In this document: piece after piece, positions 17,429 through 26,854 of the stretch | How the letters are laid out: each line of letters opens with the position of its first letter | Position numbering within the stretch: position 1 is the first letter of the stretch | DNA from: Treponema pedis | GTDB lineage: Bacteria > Spirochaetota > Spirochaetia > Treponematales > Treponemataceae | Direction of reading: 5' to 3' | Assembly (NCBI RefSeq): GCF_017161325.1 | Contig: NZ_CP045670.1 | Location: 2,411,367 to 2,475,366, forward strand | Length of the DNA stretch: 64,000 nt | Position numbers and translations under genes: made by a program | The notes under the pieces: generated by a model | What the model was told of the DNA's origin: nothing | What the model saw: the letters and a program-made list of their open reading frames with translations, nothing else | Databases searched by the model: none

Positions 17429-19554
17429 CTATTCCGTTTTAAACTTACCTACTTCCGCAGCAAGCTCATCTATACTTTGTTTGTTTTTTACGGCAATATC
17501 GAGAGATTCTTTTGTAGCATCGTTTATCAAATCAACTTGCGAGGCGATTTCATTCATATTTTCCCGTAAAACGTCTGTTAAATTTCCGAGACGGGCGGTT
17601 TCCGCAATAATCTTTTCTCCGCCCAAAAGCATTTCTCCGGAACTGTGTTTAACTTCGCTTGTCATATTGCTTACATCTTTAATCATTTCCCAAATGGCTT
17701 TTCCGTTTTGCTCCTGCTCTTCCATTGCATGAACAACACCTTCAATGGAATGGCTTACATCCTTTGAATAGCCTGCAATAAAATTAAATTTTTCAACGGC
17801 ATTTGAGGCGGAAGCTGCAAGAGTTTCAATTTCACCTATTAAATTTTTAAGCGTTACCGAAATTTTCTTTCCCTGAGCGCTGGATTCTTCGGCAAGTTTC
17901 CTTATTTCCGAAGCAACAACGGCAAAACCCTTGCCGGTTTCCCCTGCATGAGCGGCTTCAATAGCCGCATTCATTGCAAGTAAATTTGTTTGACTGGCTA
18001 TATTTTGTATTACGGAACCCGTTTCAATTAAACCGTCGGAAGCCTCCGCAATACGCTGAGAAATTTCGTTCGCTTTTATAAGAGTTTCCCGCCCGTCGGT
18101 AGTTGCGGAAGATAAATTTAAAATAGCTTCACGGGTTTCTTTTACGTTTCCGCCTACGGCACCTATGCTGAGAGTCATCTTATCGAAAGAGGAAAAAGAT
18201 TTTTCTACAACCGATGCCTGTCTTACAATGCTTTCGTTTAAAAGTCTTAAAGTCGTAATTATCTGCTCTATAGCGGCATCCGTTTCCGAAACGCTCTTTT
18301 CCTGTTCGGTAAAACTTATATTTAAATTTTCTATACTGGAAGTAATTTGCGTAACAAACTCGCTTACCGAAAGCATATTGCTTTCCAAATCGGAGCCGAC
18401 CTCTTCCATTACTTTAGAACCTGAGCCTACTTTTTGAATCGAATTTCTTAATTTAAAAATAGTTTGATTAAAATATGAAGATAAAACGCTTGTTTCATCT
18501 CCGCCGCCTGCCGGCAATTTTATGGTTAAATCGCCCTCTCCTTGAGAAATATTTTTAAGCGCATCTATTATGAGGTTAATCGGTCTTACAATTTTTCGAG
18601 CTATAAAAAAGCCTATGATAACTGCCAATATCAATCCTACCAGTGCTATTAAAGTAAAAATACGGATTAAATTAAATACGTTTTCCGAAATAAATTCTCC
18701 GGAAGGAGCCGTTATCAATAATGTCCAATCGGAATACCTCATAGACGATACCGCGGAAATATATTGAACCCCGTTTATTTTTGAAACATTAACCGAGGAG
18801 ACTTCGGAAGTTAAAGCCTTTTTTAAAAAATCCGAAAAACCGTTTTTTTCTTCCGCATATATTTCAGTAAAAATATTTTTATACAAAATTTCAGGCCGGC
18901 GGTTACCTATAATAATTCCCTCCGGGCTTATAAGATAAGCTGTTCCCGTTTCGCCGACAATAATATCGCTTATTAAATTTGAAAGCGAATCACCTAAAAG
19001 ATATGCGCTTATTACGCCCGTAATCTTTCCCTGTAAATCGCGCACGGGAATTGCGGCTATTGAAATATATGTACCGCCTCCGCCGATATTTTCGGCTCCG
19101 TAAGCACATACTTACCCTTCACAGCCTTTTTAAACCAATCCTCCGAAAAAATATTTTCACGTTTACCGTCCGTACGGTACAACAGTCCGTCAAGACCTGC
19201 TATACCGAAATGAAGCCAACCGCGCTGTTTTTGCATTTGAATTTCATTTTTAAAAAGTTTTATTTTTTCTTTATAAGATACGGAGTCTTCCTGCATTTCT
19301 GGAATATTGGAAAAGGCTTCAAGTTTTCCGAAAATGGATTTTGCCCGTTCATCTAAAATTTTTGATGAACTAAAAACCAATTCCTTTAAAAAATATTCGG
19401 TATTGCGCATTAAGAAAAACGACGCAAGCTGTACCGAAACGATACACAAAATAGTTAAAATCGAAACGGAAAAAAATGCAAATGCGGCTATCATTCTATT
19501 TTTTATTGAAAATAAACTTAACTTTTTATCCGTAAATAAGGGTTCTTTTTTCAT
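17429..19554 (-). pseudogene. Methyl-accepting chemotaxis protein, frame broken near 19057-19110
   Basis: Two adjacent minus-strand frames together make one chemoreceptor of about 705 residues. The first (19554-19057) has an AGGAG-preceded start, a membrane helix (residues 18-42) and the beginning of a dCACHE sensor domain. The second (17429-19045) carries the rest of the sensor, a second membrane helix, a HAMP domain (ARKIVRPINLIIDAL) and the signalling hairpin (SQTNLLAMNAAIEAAHAGE). The frames meet inside a conserved sensor strand: one reads …KYVLTEP, the other …ENIGGGGTYISIA. A single missing base near CCGAAAA (about 19097) would restore one protein. It could be a sequencing error or a recent mutation. 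Confidence 0.8.
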
Positions 19555-19622
19555 AATTTACTCCTAATTATAAAACATTCAAACGGTTTAAGCTAAAAGC
19601 CGCCTGCATAAACGGTGTACAT

Positions 19623-20945
19623 CTACCGGTTTTTTAAACTATTATCGGAATTCCGTACAAAGTCGTTTAAAACTTCTTGAACATCTTTACCGGCAGCGGC
19701 TTCTTTTAAAGCCGTATTCCAATATTCCCGCATCTTCGAAAAGCCGTTTATATTATTATAATATTGCCCGAAAAAGCGTTCCAAAACCGAATTATATAAT
19801 ATTTCATCGTCATCTATTTCAATTTCTATTTTCGAACTTGCAGGGAAACCTCCCGATGCCTTTATTAAACGCTTTGCCCAAATCTTATCCGTAGCGGCAA
19901 AATGCAAAAATTTTTTAGCGGCTTTTATTTTTTCCGCATTATTTTTAGAAAATATACAGGCACCTCCTGCAAGAAATTCCAAAGAAGGAGAGGAGGAGTC
20001 GTTAGGAAACGGCATATAAATAGGAGTAAAATCTTTATTTTTATATTTGCGCTTACCGTCATTAAGTTTATTTAATTGAGGTGAATACAAAATAGTATGA
20101 GCTGCATTACCTTCGATAAACATTTTAATCGCATCGCTTGAAGTTAAATCGGCTCCGTCTAAAAGCATACCCTGTTTTATTGCATTTAATGTCCACTTAA
20201 CGTTTTTTACCGCATTCGGGGAATTATAAATATATTCGGAATAATCGCCGTTTAAAAGATTTGCATCACCGTATAAATTAACTAAAAAAGCCCGCGTACC
20301 TTGGTCTCCTCCCTGATTTTTGTAATAAAAAACACCGGGAGTTTTGTTTGCAGGCAGTTTTGCTCTTAATTCTTTAAGAAGGGTTTCATATTCGGCAACC
20401 GTCCAACTGCGGTCGCGGCGTTTGTAGGGAAGTAAATCTATAAGACCTAAGTCTTCAAGCATTTCTTTATTAAATGCCATCGAAAAAGGTACTTCATGAA
20501 TGGGATACATGTATGTACGCCTGTCCTTCCCTGCGGAAACCGCCAAAAGCCCCGTAGTTATATAAGGCTTTTCAGTTGCAAGAATATCGTCCAAGGGTTC
20601 AAGCAAATTTTTATTTGCCCAAACGATGATGCGCCCCGGAGAATCATATATAATATCGGGAGGATTACCCGAAGTAATGGATTTTTCTATTTTTCCAGGA
20701 CCCTCGCTGAAATCCAAAAGCGTAAATCTTACTTTTATTGAAGGGTTCTCCTTTTCAAAAGCCGCTATAAGGCTTTTTTCAAAGTCTCCGTCTTTTCCGG
20801 TTTCGGAAGTAAAATTGGGGAAACCCCAAAATTCCAGCTCCACCGTATTTTGTGCCGAATTTTTATTATTACAGTTTACAAAAAATAGAGAAAGAAAAAA
20901 CAGTAAGGCCGTCTTTTTTAATAATATAAAAAAAGTTTTTTTCAT
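19623..20945 (-). CDS. Extracellular solute-binding lipoprotein (family 1)
   Basis: A sugar-type ABC binding protein of 440 residues. The signal peptide ends FFLSLFFVNC, a relaxed spirochaetal lipobox, so the protein is probably a lipoprotein. Family traits are VELEFWGFPNFT, a FEKENPSIKVRFTLLD strand and NPPDIIYDSPG. The ATG at 20945 has GGAG 6 bases upstream; the longer frame back to 21032 is not supported. No permease or ATPase is next to it, so the partner transporter must be elsewhere. It lies next to a sialidase; a link to host glycans is possible but unproven. Confidence 0.85.
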   Translation of the reverse strand: MKKTFFILLKKTALLFFLSLFFVNCNNKNSAQNTVELEFWGFPNFTSETGKDGDFEKSLIAAFEKENPSIKVRFTLLDFSEGPGKIEKSITSGNPPDIIYDSPGRIIVWANKNLLEPLDDILATEKPYITTGLLAVSAGKDRRTYMYPIHEVPFSMAFNKEMLEDLGLIDLLPYKRRDRSWTVAEYETLLKELRAKLPANKTPGVFYYKNQGGDQGTRAFLVNLYGDANLLNGDYSEYIYNSPNAVKNVKWTLNAIKQGMLLDGADLTSSDAIKMFIEGNAAHTILYSPQLNKLNDGKRKYKNKDFTPIYMPFPNDSSSPSLEFLAGGACIFSKNNAEKIKAAKKFLHFAATDKIWAKRLIKASGGFPASSKIEIEIDDDEILYNSVLERFFGQYYNNINGFSKMREYWNTALKEAAAGKDVQEVLNDFVRNSDNSLKNR

Positions 20946-21139
20946 ATAACACTCCATAAAAACTTTTTGCAAAAGATTATTAAACCCTTTCGAGGTTCCT
21001 TCCGCAAAGAAATTTATTTTACATACCCGCAAAGCGGCTAAGATATGCGTTTACGGTAAGCCGATAACGTAAAACCGACTTCAAAAGGTTTAACATCAAA
21101 GGCGGAAAACCTCTTCCCTGCCGCTTTTTTAACGGGTTT

Positions 21140-22735
21140 TTATTTCCAATGAAGTTTTTCTCCGGAATAATAATTTTTATCCTCCTCCGATGCGGGCTTA
21201 CCCTCCAAATCGGTATACGGGCAGGCCATAGAACCGGTCCCTAAAAAAATAGGGCCGTACTCATTATTTGTAATTGTACTTATAGGCAGATTTCTATAAG
21301 CAATATCGTAATCAAGACCGCTTCCGCGTGTATTGCGCTCGTACAAAAAACCTATACCTCCGTCCCTCTGCACTGACATAGTGGAATAAGCACCTGGCCC
21401 GTTTTCCACCAAATATTTCTTCCATTCGGAAGATTTTACAAATTCATCTATAGAAATTGTACCGTTCGGGATTTCCCTCCAGTAAATTGTAACATTTTTA
21501 CGGTCGGAAACCTCGGGAAAGGATTGCAGTACAAGATATACAGGAGATTTCGTATCTTTTTTACGCGCCTTTACTACAAGAATTTCCCCGTTTGTTCCTC
21601 TGCAATTTCCCGAATTATACTCTTTTACTCCTGACCAAGTACCCGACACTTTATCAGCATTATAAGTAAAAATATTAAAATACCTTCCGTTATCCTTGCG
21701 GCTTGAAAGCACTACGCTTCCGTCAGGCAGTTCTTCCACCTTAGGCTCATCTCCATTATGTATGGGAGAAGTATTCGAATTCCCCAATACATTCCAGTTC
21801 TTACCGAAATCGTCCGAATAGCACACGGCATTCCCGTAACCACGGCTTAATAAGGCTGAGTAAATGCGGTAATGGCTTCCGTTTTTTATATAACGCGACT
21901 GCATAATTCTTCCCGAACCGAAAAATAAGCTTTCCCATGTATTGTTAAAGCCGAAAATAGTATCCGTTATATCGCTTTCCGTAAAGCCCCCCCCGTCGGA
22001 AGAAACAAATTGCTTTACTTTTTGATGATTACTCTTTGTTCCCGCCTGATAAGAAACATTTCCCGAAACACATAAAAGAAGAACAGCATCGGATTCCCTA
22101 TCCGCAACAAAGGCGGAATCTCCGTAACCGTAATCGGCAGTATCGGGAACTTGTTTAATAAATTTTTCATCTTTCCATGACCTTCCGTTATCGTAAGAAT
22201 ATTTAGCCAATAGACTTATTCGATGGTTATTCCCTAAATCTGAATTATTGCCGTACCGCAAATCGGTTACCGCAATAAGGGTTCCGTTATTTGTAACCGC
22301 AAGGGCGGGAATTCTGTAATAATCATTAGGATAGGGAGAGGTTTTACTTTGCCATAAATCCATTGCTTTCACATCTGTTTTTTGTGTCCATTTCGCATAT
22401 AGGGTAATATCTTCGGTTACAATATCCGTATCGTTCTTCCATGGATTCGTACATTCTTTTTCTTTATACCAGCCGCCGAAATCATACCCCGAAAATTCCA
22501 AAGCGGGAGTTTTTTCTACAGGTATTTTACTTTCTACTTTGGTAATAAAGACCTCTGGCGTTTTACCCATTCCCTGCGCGTCAAAATTTACGGTAACGCT
22601 TAAGGGCTGCCCCGGAGCGGGTATAATAGGCACAAGTCTTTTATGAGACATGTTTTTTAAATTATCATCGCAGGCTGTTAAAATAAGCACCGCCGTAATA
22701 GCCGTAAAGATAATCGGTTTTAAATTCTTTTTCAT
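21140..22735 (-). CDS. Exo-alpha-sialidase lipoprotein
   Basis: Predicted surface or periplasmic sialidase that removes sialic acid from host glycans. Order: signal peptide with lipobox LILTAC (Cys21-22), a Listeria-Bacteroides type repeat (VNFDAQGMGKTP … FGGWYKEKEC … ITLYAKW, residues about 48-115), then a six-bladed sialidase domain with the FRIP-type motif YYRIPALAV near residue 140 and Asp boxes (YSYDNGRSWKDE, YSDDFGKNWNVLG). The 531 residues fit a family size. A GGGAGG site precedes the start. T. denticola sialidase is known to aid nutrition and complement resistance; the substrate here is inferred. Confidence 0.9.
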   Translation of the reverse strand: MKKNLKPIIFTAITAVLILTACDDNLKNMSHKRLVPIIPAPGQPLSVTVNFDAQGMGKTPEVFITKVESKIPVEKTPALEFSGYDFGGWYKEKECTNPWKNDTDIVTEDITLYAKWTQKTDVKAMDLWQSKTSPYPNDYYRIPALAVTNNGTLIAVTDLRYGNNSDLGNNHRISLLAKYSYDNGRSWKDEKFIKQVPDTADYGYGDSAFVADRESDAVLLLCVSGNVSYQAGTKSNHQKVKQFVSSDGGGFTESDITDTIFGFNNTWESLFFGSGRIMQSRYIKNGSHYRIYSALLSRGYGNAVCYSDDFGKNWNVLGNSNTSPIHNGDEPKVEELPDGSVVLSSRKDNGRYFNIFTYNADKVSGTWSGVKEYNSGNCRGTNGEILVVKARKKDTKSPVYLVLQSFPEVSDRKNVTIYWREIPNGTISIDEFVKSSEWKKYLVENGPGAYSTMSVQRDGGIGFLYERNTRGSGLDYDIAYRNLPISTITNNEYGPIFLGTGSMACPYTDLEGKPASEEDKNYYSGEKLHWK

Positions 22736-22768
22736 ATAAATACCTCCCGATATTTAATAAATGTTTTT

Positions 22769-22797
22769 ACAGTACAAAAATATTCCTAAACCGTCAA
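22769..22797 (-). promoter_or_regulatory. Promoter of the sialidase gene
   Basis: Minus strand TTGACG (22797-22792), 17 bp, TACTGT (22774-22769), about 33 bases upstream of the ATG. The leader contains GGGAGG, so unlike many genes here this mRNA has a normal leader. Confidence 0.6.
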
Positions 22798-22863
22798 CTT
22801 TTTTTAATAAACTTTGCCGTTATCTATATATATAATTTTAACTATAGTATAAGCACTTACATT

Positions 22864-22885
22864 AAATGCCTAATATTAGACATTT
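22864..22885. promoter_or_regulatory. Near-perfect 22-bp palindrome upstream of the sialidase
   Basis: The sequence AAATGCCTAATATTAGACAT plus two more T bases is its own reverse complement except for one non-matching pair of positions. It lies about 65 bases upstream of the sialidase -35 box and 45 bases beyond the nudix stop codon. It could be an operator or part of a weak terminator for the nudix gene. Confidence 0.3.
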
Positions 22886-22930
22886 TTAATATATTTTTAA
22901 CATAATAGATTAAATAAGTCAATCATTTAA

Positions 22931-23509
22931 TTATAAGCCGTAATTTTTTATATACAAAAACATCGCGGCATTCATAATAGCATGAGTATAAGGCGGCCTT
23001 CCCATATTTTTTATTGCAGTTTTTACCGGAACATTTACAACATTTAAAAATTCGTCCGAATCTAGTTCTTGCGATAAAGATTCCTCTCCGGTTTCGGCAT
23101 AAAAAATATGACACTCGTTTTCCATAATTGCAGGATTCGGAGAAAGAACCGCCAAATGCTTTAACACCCTTGCCTCTTTTCCCGTTTCTTCCAAAAGCTC
23201 GCGTCTTGCTGCGGCGTCCGGAGCTTCGCCTTCATCGATAACCCCGCCGGGAAATTCCATAAAAACCTCTTCAGCCGCATGCCTCCACTGCTGTACCATA
23301 ACAAAATTTTCTCCCTCTTCGCTCTTACATACGGGAACTATAATAACCCAATCGGGAGCCTTTAAGGATGTAAAGGTCTTTTTTTCACCGTCAGGGGAAA
23401 TACTTTGTTTTTCACAAACAGTACATACGCGCGTATTAAAAATTTCTTTTACGTCAACAGGTTTCCATAAAATTTCTTTATTTTTTTTCATAAATTCGCA
23501 ATTCTCCAT
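22931..23509 (-). CDS. NUDIX hydrolase (ADP-ribose pyrophosphatase-like)
   Basis: Hydrolyses a nucleoside diphosphate linked to another group. The nudix box runs from GGVIDEGEAP through REL and EETG (consensus GX5EX7REUXEEXGU is met), near residues 91-113. The preceding FVMVQQWRH segment and upstream APDWVIIVPV are typical of ADP-ribose pyrophosphatases. Length 192. The start is either ATG 23509 or ATG 23491; neither has a well-placed ribosome-binding site. The gene diverges from the next one, and its first codon lies against that gene's -35 box. Confidence 0.85.
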   Translation of the reverse strand: MENCEFMKKNKEILWKPVDVKEIFNTRVCTVCEKQSISPDGEKKTFTSLKAPDWVIIVPVCKSEEGENFVMVQQWRHAAEEVFMEFPGGVIDEGEAPDAAARRELLEETGKEARVLKHLAVLSPNPAIMENECHIFYAETGEESLSQELDSDEFLNVVNVPVKTAIKNMGRPPYTHAIMNAAMFLYIKNYGL

Positions 23510-23538
23510 TTGACATATCTTAAATTTCGGTTTATTCT
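23510..23538 (+). promoter_or_regulatory. Promoter of the cytidylate kinase-like gene
   Basis: TTGACA (23510-23515), 17 bp, TATTCT (23533-23538), with a leader of about 38 bases containing AGGAGG before the ATG at 23583. Confidence 0.65.
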
Positions 23539-23582
23539 ATTATTATAATTAGATGAAAATTTTAATTTAATTAGGAGGTTTT

Positions 23583-24404
23583 ATGGCAATTATAACAATT
23601 TCACGAAAAATCGCTTCTTTCGGAGATGAAACGGCAAAAGAATTGGCAAATATTTTAAATTACGATTTTATTGACCGTAAATCTTTGGAACAGGATTTAT
23701 TAAATAGAGGAATTTCAGAAGCACAATTAAAAAAATACGATGAACGCAAGCCCGGATTTTGGGCATCTCTTTCGCGCGACAGAGATGCATATTTCGATTA
23801 TTTAAGAGAAGCCGTGTATGAGCACGCTTCTCGAGGCAACTGTATCTTTATAGGACGAGGCGGATTTGCGATTTTACGGAATGTACCGGGATTGTATTCC
23901 GTACGCCTGGTAGCTGCCGACAATATCCGTATCGCACGCATTATGGACGAATTTAATTGGCCTGAAAAAAAAGCGAAAGACTTAATTGAAGAAAGCGATA
24001 ATAACCGTGACGGTTTCCATAAAACTTTTTTTAATACGGAAAATGAAGATTCTTCCGAATATAATATGGTTATAAATACGGGGTTCATAGAACCTAAAAC
24101 GGCGGCGGAAATTATAAAATTCGGACTTGAAAAAACGGTTTCGGCCGATGAAATAATTTTAGGCGAAAAAAGAATAAAAGAACTTTTACTTGCTCAAAAA
24201 ATAGTAAACCACATTTCCTTTGAAATTAAACTTCAAATTTATTTTTTAGAGGCGGAAATAGACGGAGAAGAATTGACTCTGCACGGTGTTGCGGATAATA
24301 ATGCGGCAATAGAAAAAGCCTGTGCCGTTGCGAAGGAAATGTCCGGAAATAAAAAAATCAATTCCGCAATTACAATCGTAAATGAATATAAACCTTTTCC
24401 GTAA
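23583..24404 (+). CDS. Cytidylate kinase-like family protein
   Basis: A 273-residue protein with the N-terminal shape of the cytidylate kinase-like family: MAIITISRKIASFGDETAKELA (GS/A-rich P-loop region with FGDETAKELA), then GYDFIDR-like NYDFIDRKSL, a central IFIGRGGFAIL segment and an LVAADNIRIARIM segment. The C-terminal 80 residues (from about 190) look like a BON-type alpha-beta fold (LEAEIDGEELTLHGVADN), an addition I have not seen described for true Cmk. True Cmk in the genome would be a separate gene. AGGAGG precedes the ATG. It is followed 28 bases later by uvrB. Confidence 0.75.
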   Translation: MAIITISRKIASFGDETAKELANILNYDFIDRKSLEQDLLNRGISEAQLKKYDERKPGFWASLSRDRDAYFDYLREAVYEHASRGNCIFIGRGGFAILRNVPGLYSVRLVAADNIRIARIMDEFNWPEKKAKDLIEESDNNRDGFHKTFFNTENEDSSEYNMVINTGFIEPKTAAEIIKFGLEKTVSADEIILGEKRIKELLLAQKIVNHISFEIKLQIYFLEAEIDGEELTLHGVADNNAAIEKACAVAKEMSGNKKINSAITIVNEYKPFP

Positions 24405-24417
24405 AGGAAATTTTCGT

Positions 24418-24423
24418 TATAAT
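24418..24423 (+). promoter_or_regulatory. Possible -10 box of uvrB
   Basis: TATAAT ends 9 bases before the uvrB ATG. There is no convincing -35 box (TTTCCG at 16 bp) and no ribosome-binding site, so uvrB may have a leader of only 2-4 bases, or read through from the upstream gene. Confidence 0.4.
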
Positions 24424-24432
24424 TAAATACAA

Positions 24433-26421
24433 ATGAAGCGCTTTAAACTTATTTCCGATTATGCTCCGTCAGGCGACCAGCCTGAGGCTATTAAACAATT
24501 GGCGGACGGTATCCTTGCAGGCGATAAATTTCAAACCTTAAAAGGCGTTACCGGCTCAGGAAAAACATTTACCATGGCAAATATCATTCAGGCGGTACAA
24601 AAACCTACGCTTATTATAAGCCATAATAAAACACTTGCGGCACAGCTTTACCGCGAATTTAAGGGCTTTTTTCCTGAAAATGCCGTTGAGTATTTTGTAT
24701 CATATTACGATTATTATCAGCCCGAAGCCTACGTACCGGCGCGCGACCTTTATATAGAAAAAGACGCCTCAATAAACGATGAAATAGACAGACTGCGCCT
24801 TTCGGCGACCTTCAGTTTAATGGAGAGGCGAGATGTAATAGTTGTGTCTACGGTTTCCTGTATTTACGGTTTGGGATTGCCTGAATCTTGGCGCGATTTG
24901 CGCATTACAATCGAAAAGGGGCAAACGGTTAATATCGAAAAATTTAAAAAACAGCTCATAGGTTTACAATACGAGCGCAATGATGCCGTATTGGAGCGCG
25001 GACGCTTTCGCGTTAAAGGCGATGTTATGGAAATTTTTCCCGCTTATATGGAAGAAGCTTACCGCATAGAATTCGATTGGGAAGAAATTGTAAGGATAAG
25101 AAAATTTCACCCTGTAAGCGGCGAAGTAATTCAAGAATATGAAGAGCTTTCAATTTATCCTGCAAAGCACTTTGTTTTACCTGAAAACGCAATTCCCAAC
25201 GCTCTTGAGCGTATTAAAAAAGAATTGGAAACTCGGCTTGAGGTTTTAAAAGCACAAGGGAAACTTATGGAAGCGGAAAGGCTTAAAACCCGTACGGAAT
25301 ACGATATTGAAATGCTTTCCGAAATGGGCTATTGTCCCGGTATAGAAAATTATTCGGCTCCCATTGCAAACCGTCAACCTGGAGAACCTCCGGCAACGCT
25401 TTTTCATTATTTTCCTAAGGATTTTTTGCTTTTTATGGACGAAAGCCACGTAACCTTTCCTCAAGTGGGAGCAATGTATGAAGGCGACCGCAGCAGAAAA
25501 CAAAACCTTGTAGACTTCGGCTTCCGTCTTCCATGCGCTTTGGATAACCGACCCTTAAAAATTGCGGAGTTTGAAAAAATGCTTAATCAGGCCGTCTTTG
25601 TTTCCGCAACGCCGGGCCCGAAAGAGCTTGATTATTCCGTACGCGTAGTGGAACAACTTATACGCCCCACAGGCCTTTTAGACCCGGTCATCGAGATTCA
25701 CAAAAGTGAAGGTCAAATGGAGCATATTTACGAAGAAGTTCAAAAACGTATCGGCTTAAACGAGAGAAGTTTAATTTTAACTCTTACAAAAAAAATGGCG
25801 GAGGATTTGACCGATTATCTTACAGGGCTCGGACTTAAAGTAAAATATATCCACAGCGAGGTGGAAACAATTGAACGGGTTGAAATTTTAAAAGGCCTTC
25901 GTGCGGGGGAATTTGACGTCCTTATAGGAATTAATCTTTTACGCGAAGGAATAGACTTGCCGGAAGTTTCTTTTATCGGAATCCTTGATGCCGATAAAAT
26001 AGGGTTTTTACGCTCCGCTACAAGTCTTATTCAGATTGTAGGTCGCGCCGCCCGAAACGAAAACGGAAAGGTAATTATGTATGCCGACCGCATAAGCGAC
26101 GCAATGAAAGAAACCCTTGCGGAAACGGAACGCCGCCGCACGATTCAGCAGGCATATAATACCGAACATAATATAACGCCGAAAACGATTAAAAAGGCGG
26201 TAGAAGATATTTTAACTCGTGAAAACGAAATAAAAAAAGAAGCGGCGATTGCTCAAGCGGAACCCATTATTTCAAGTTTTAATATACTCAATCCTGCCGA
26301 CCGCAAAAAACTCATTAAAAAACTCGAAGCTCAAATGGCCGAATATGCCGATATGCTGATGTTTGAAGAAGCGGCGGTTCTCCGCGATAAAATCGAAGAA
26401 GTAAAAAGGTTAAGCGGATAG
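24433..26421 (+). CDS. uvrB: Excinuclease ABC subunit UvrB
   Basis: UvrB verifies DNA damage in nucleotide excision repair. The 662-residue protein has the Walker A GVTGSGKTF, the beta-hairpin YYDYYQPEAYVP that is inserted behind the lesion, the DESH Walker B (LLFMDESHVTFPQ), helicase motif VI (IQIVGRAARNENGKV) and the C-terminal UVR domain (LEAQMAEYADMLMFEEAAVLRDKI). All match the family in order and length. Confidence 0.97.
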   Translation: MKRFKLISDYAPSGDQPEAIKQLADGILAGDKFQTLKGVTGSGKTFTMANIIQAVQKPTLIISHNKTLAAQLYREFKGFFPENAVEYFVSYYDYYQPEAYVPARDLYIEKDASINDEIDRLRLSATFSLMERRDVIVVSTVSCIYGLGLPESWRDLRITIEKGQTVNIEKFKKQLIGLQYERNDAVLERGRFRVKGDVMEIFPAYMEEAYRIEFDWEEIVRIRKFHPVSGEVIQEYEELSIYPAKHFVLPENAIPNALERIKKELETRLEVLKAQGKLMEAERLKTRTEYDIEMLSEMGYCPGIENYSAPIANRQPGEPPATLFHYFPKDFLLFMDESHVTFPQVGAMYEGDRSRKQNLVDFGFRLPCALDNRPLKIAEFEKMLNQAVFVSATPGPKELDYSVRVVEQLIRPTGLLDPVIEIHKSEGQMEHIYEEVQKRIGLNERSLILTLTKKMAEDLTDYLTGLGLKVKYIHSEVETIERVEILKGLRAGEFDVLIGINLLREGIDLPEVSFIGILDADKIGFLRSATSLIQIVGRAARNENGKVIMYADRISDAMKETLAETERRRTIQQAYNTEHNITPKTIKKAVEDILTRENEIKKEAAIAQAEPIISSFNILNPADRKKLIKKLEAQMAEYADMLMFEEAAVLRDKIEEVKRLSG

Positions 26422-26472
26422 TTTCGGAATATAAGCGAAAATACTTCATAAAAATTTATTTATTCTATACTA

Positions 26473-26501
26473 TTGCATAAAACAAATAAATTTAGTATAA
26501 T
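26473..26501 (+). promoter_or_regulatory. Promoter of rpmE
   Basis: TTGCAT (26473-26478), 17 bp, TATAAT (26496-26501), then a leader of about 22 bases with TAGGAGG before the rpmE ATG. Confidence 0.6.
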
Positions 26502-26528
26502 CTTTCGATACACCTTAGGAGGTTTATA

Positions 26529-26732
26529 ATGAAAAAAGATATTCATCCTAAATATGAAGAAACAACCATTACTTGTGCCTGCGGCAATGTAATCAATACA
26601 CGTTCTACGGCTAAAGATATTAAGGTTGAAATCTGCTCGCAGTGTCATCCGTTTTTTACGGGAAAACAAAAACTTGTAGATACTGCAGGACGAATTGACC
26701 GCTTTAAGAAGCGTTATAACATTAAAGGCTAG
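26529..26732 (+). CDS. rpmE: 50S ribosomal protein L31 (zinc form)
   Basis: A 67-residue large-subunit ribosomal protein. It opens [11 protein letters not shown] and has the zinc-binding cysteines CACG and CSQCHPF with the [14 protein letters not shown] sequence, the C+ form of L31. Genomes with this form sometimes also carry a cysteine-free copy for zinc limitation; none is in this window. AGGAGG precedes the ATG. Confidence 0.96.
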   Translation: MKKDIHPKYEETTITCACGNVINTRSTAKDIKVEICSQCHPFFTGKQKLVDTAGRIDRFKKRYNIKG

Positions 26733-26745
26733 TTTCAGCGGAGTT

Positions 26746-26786
26746 TTAACCGTACCGGGTTTAAGCAATACCCGGACCGACGGTTT
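26746..26786 (+). terminator. Hairpin after rpmE
   Basis: An AACCG…CGGTT outer stem encloses CCGGGT…ACCCGG, with TTT after it. It fits a Rho-independent terminator with a short T tract. Confidence 0.5.
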
Positions 26787-26797
26787 AATAAGTTAAA

Positions 26798-26819
26798 GTG
26801 CAGAGATTTTTCTCTGCAC
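26798..26819 (+). terminator. Perfect 9-bp hairpin before nfeD
   Basis: GTGCAGAGA, loop TTTT, TCTCTGCAC. No clear T run follows, so it may be a processing or attenuation hairpin in the nfeD leader rather than a strong terminator. Confidence 0.45.
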
Positions 26820-26854
26820 ATTGCTTTACAGCACTGGCCGAATAGGAGGATTTT

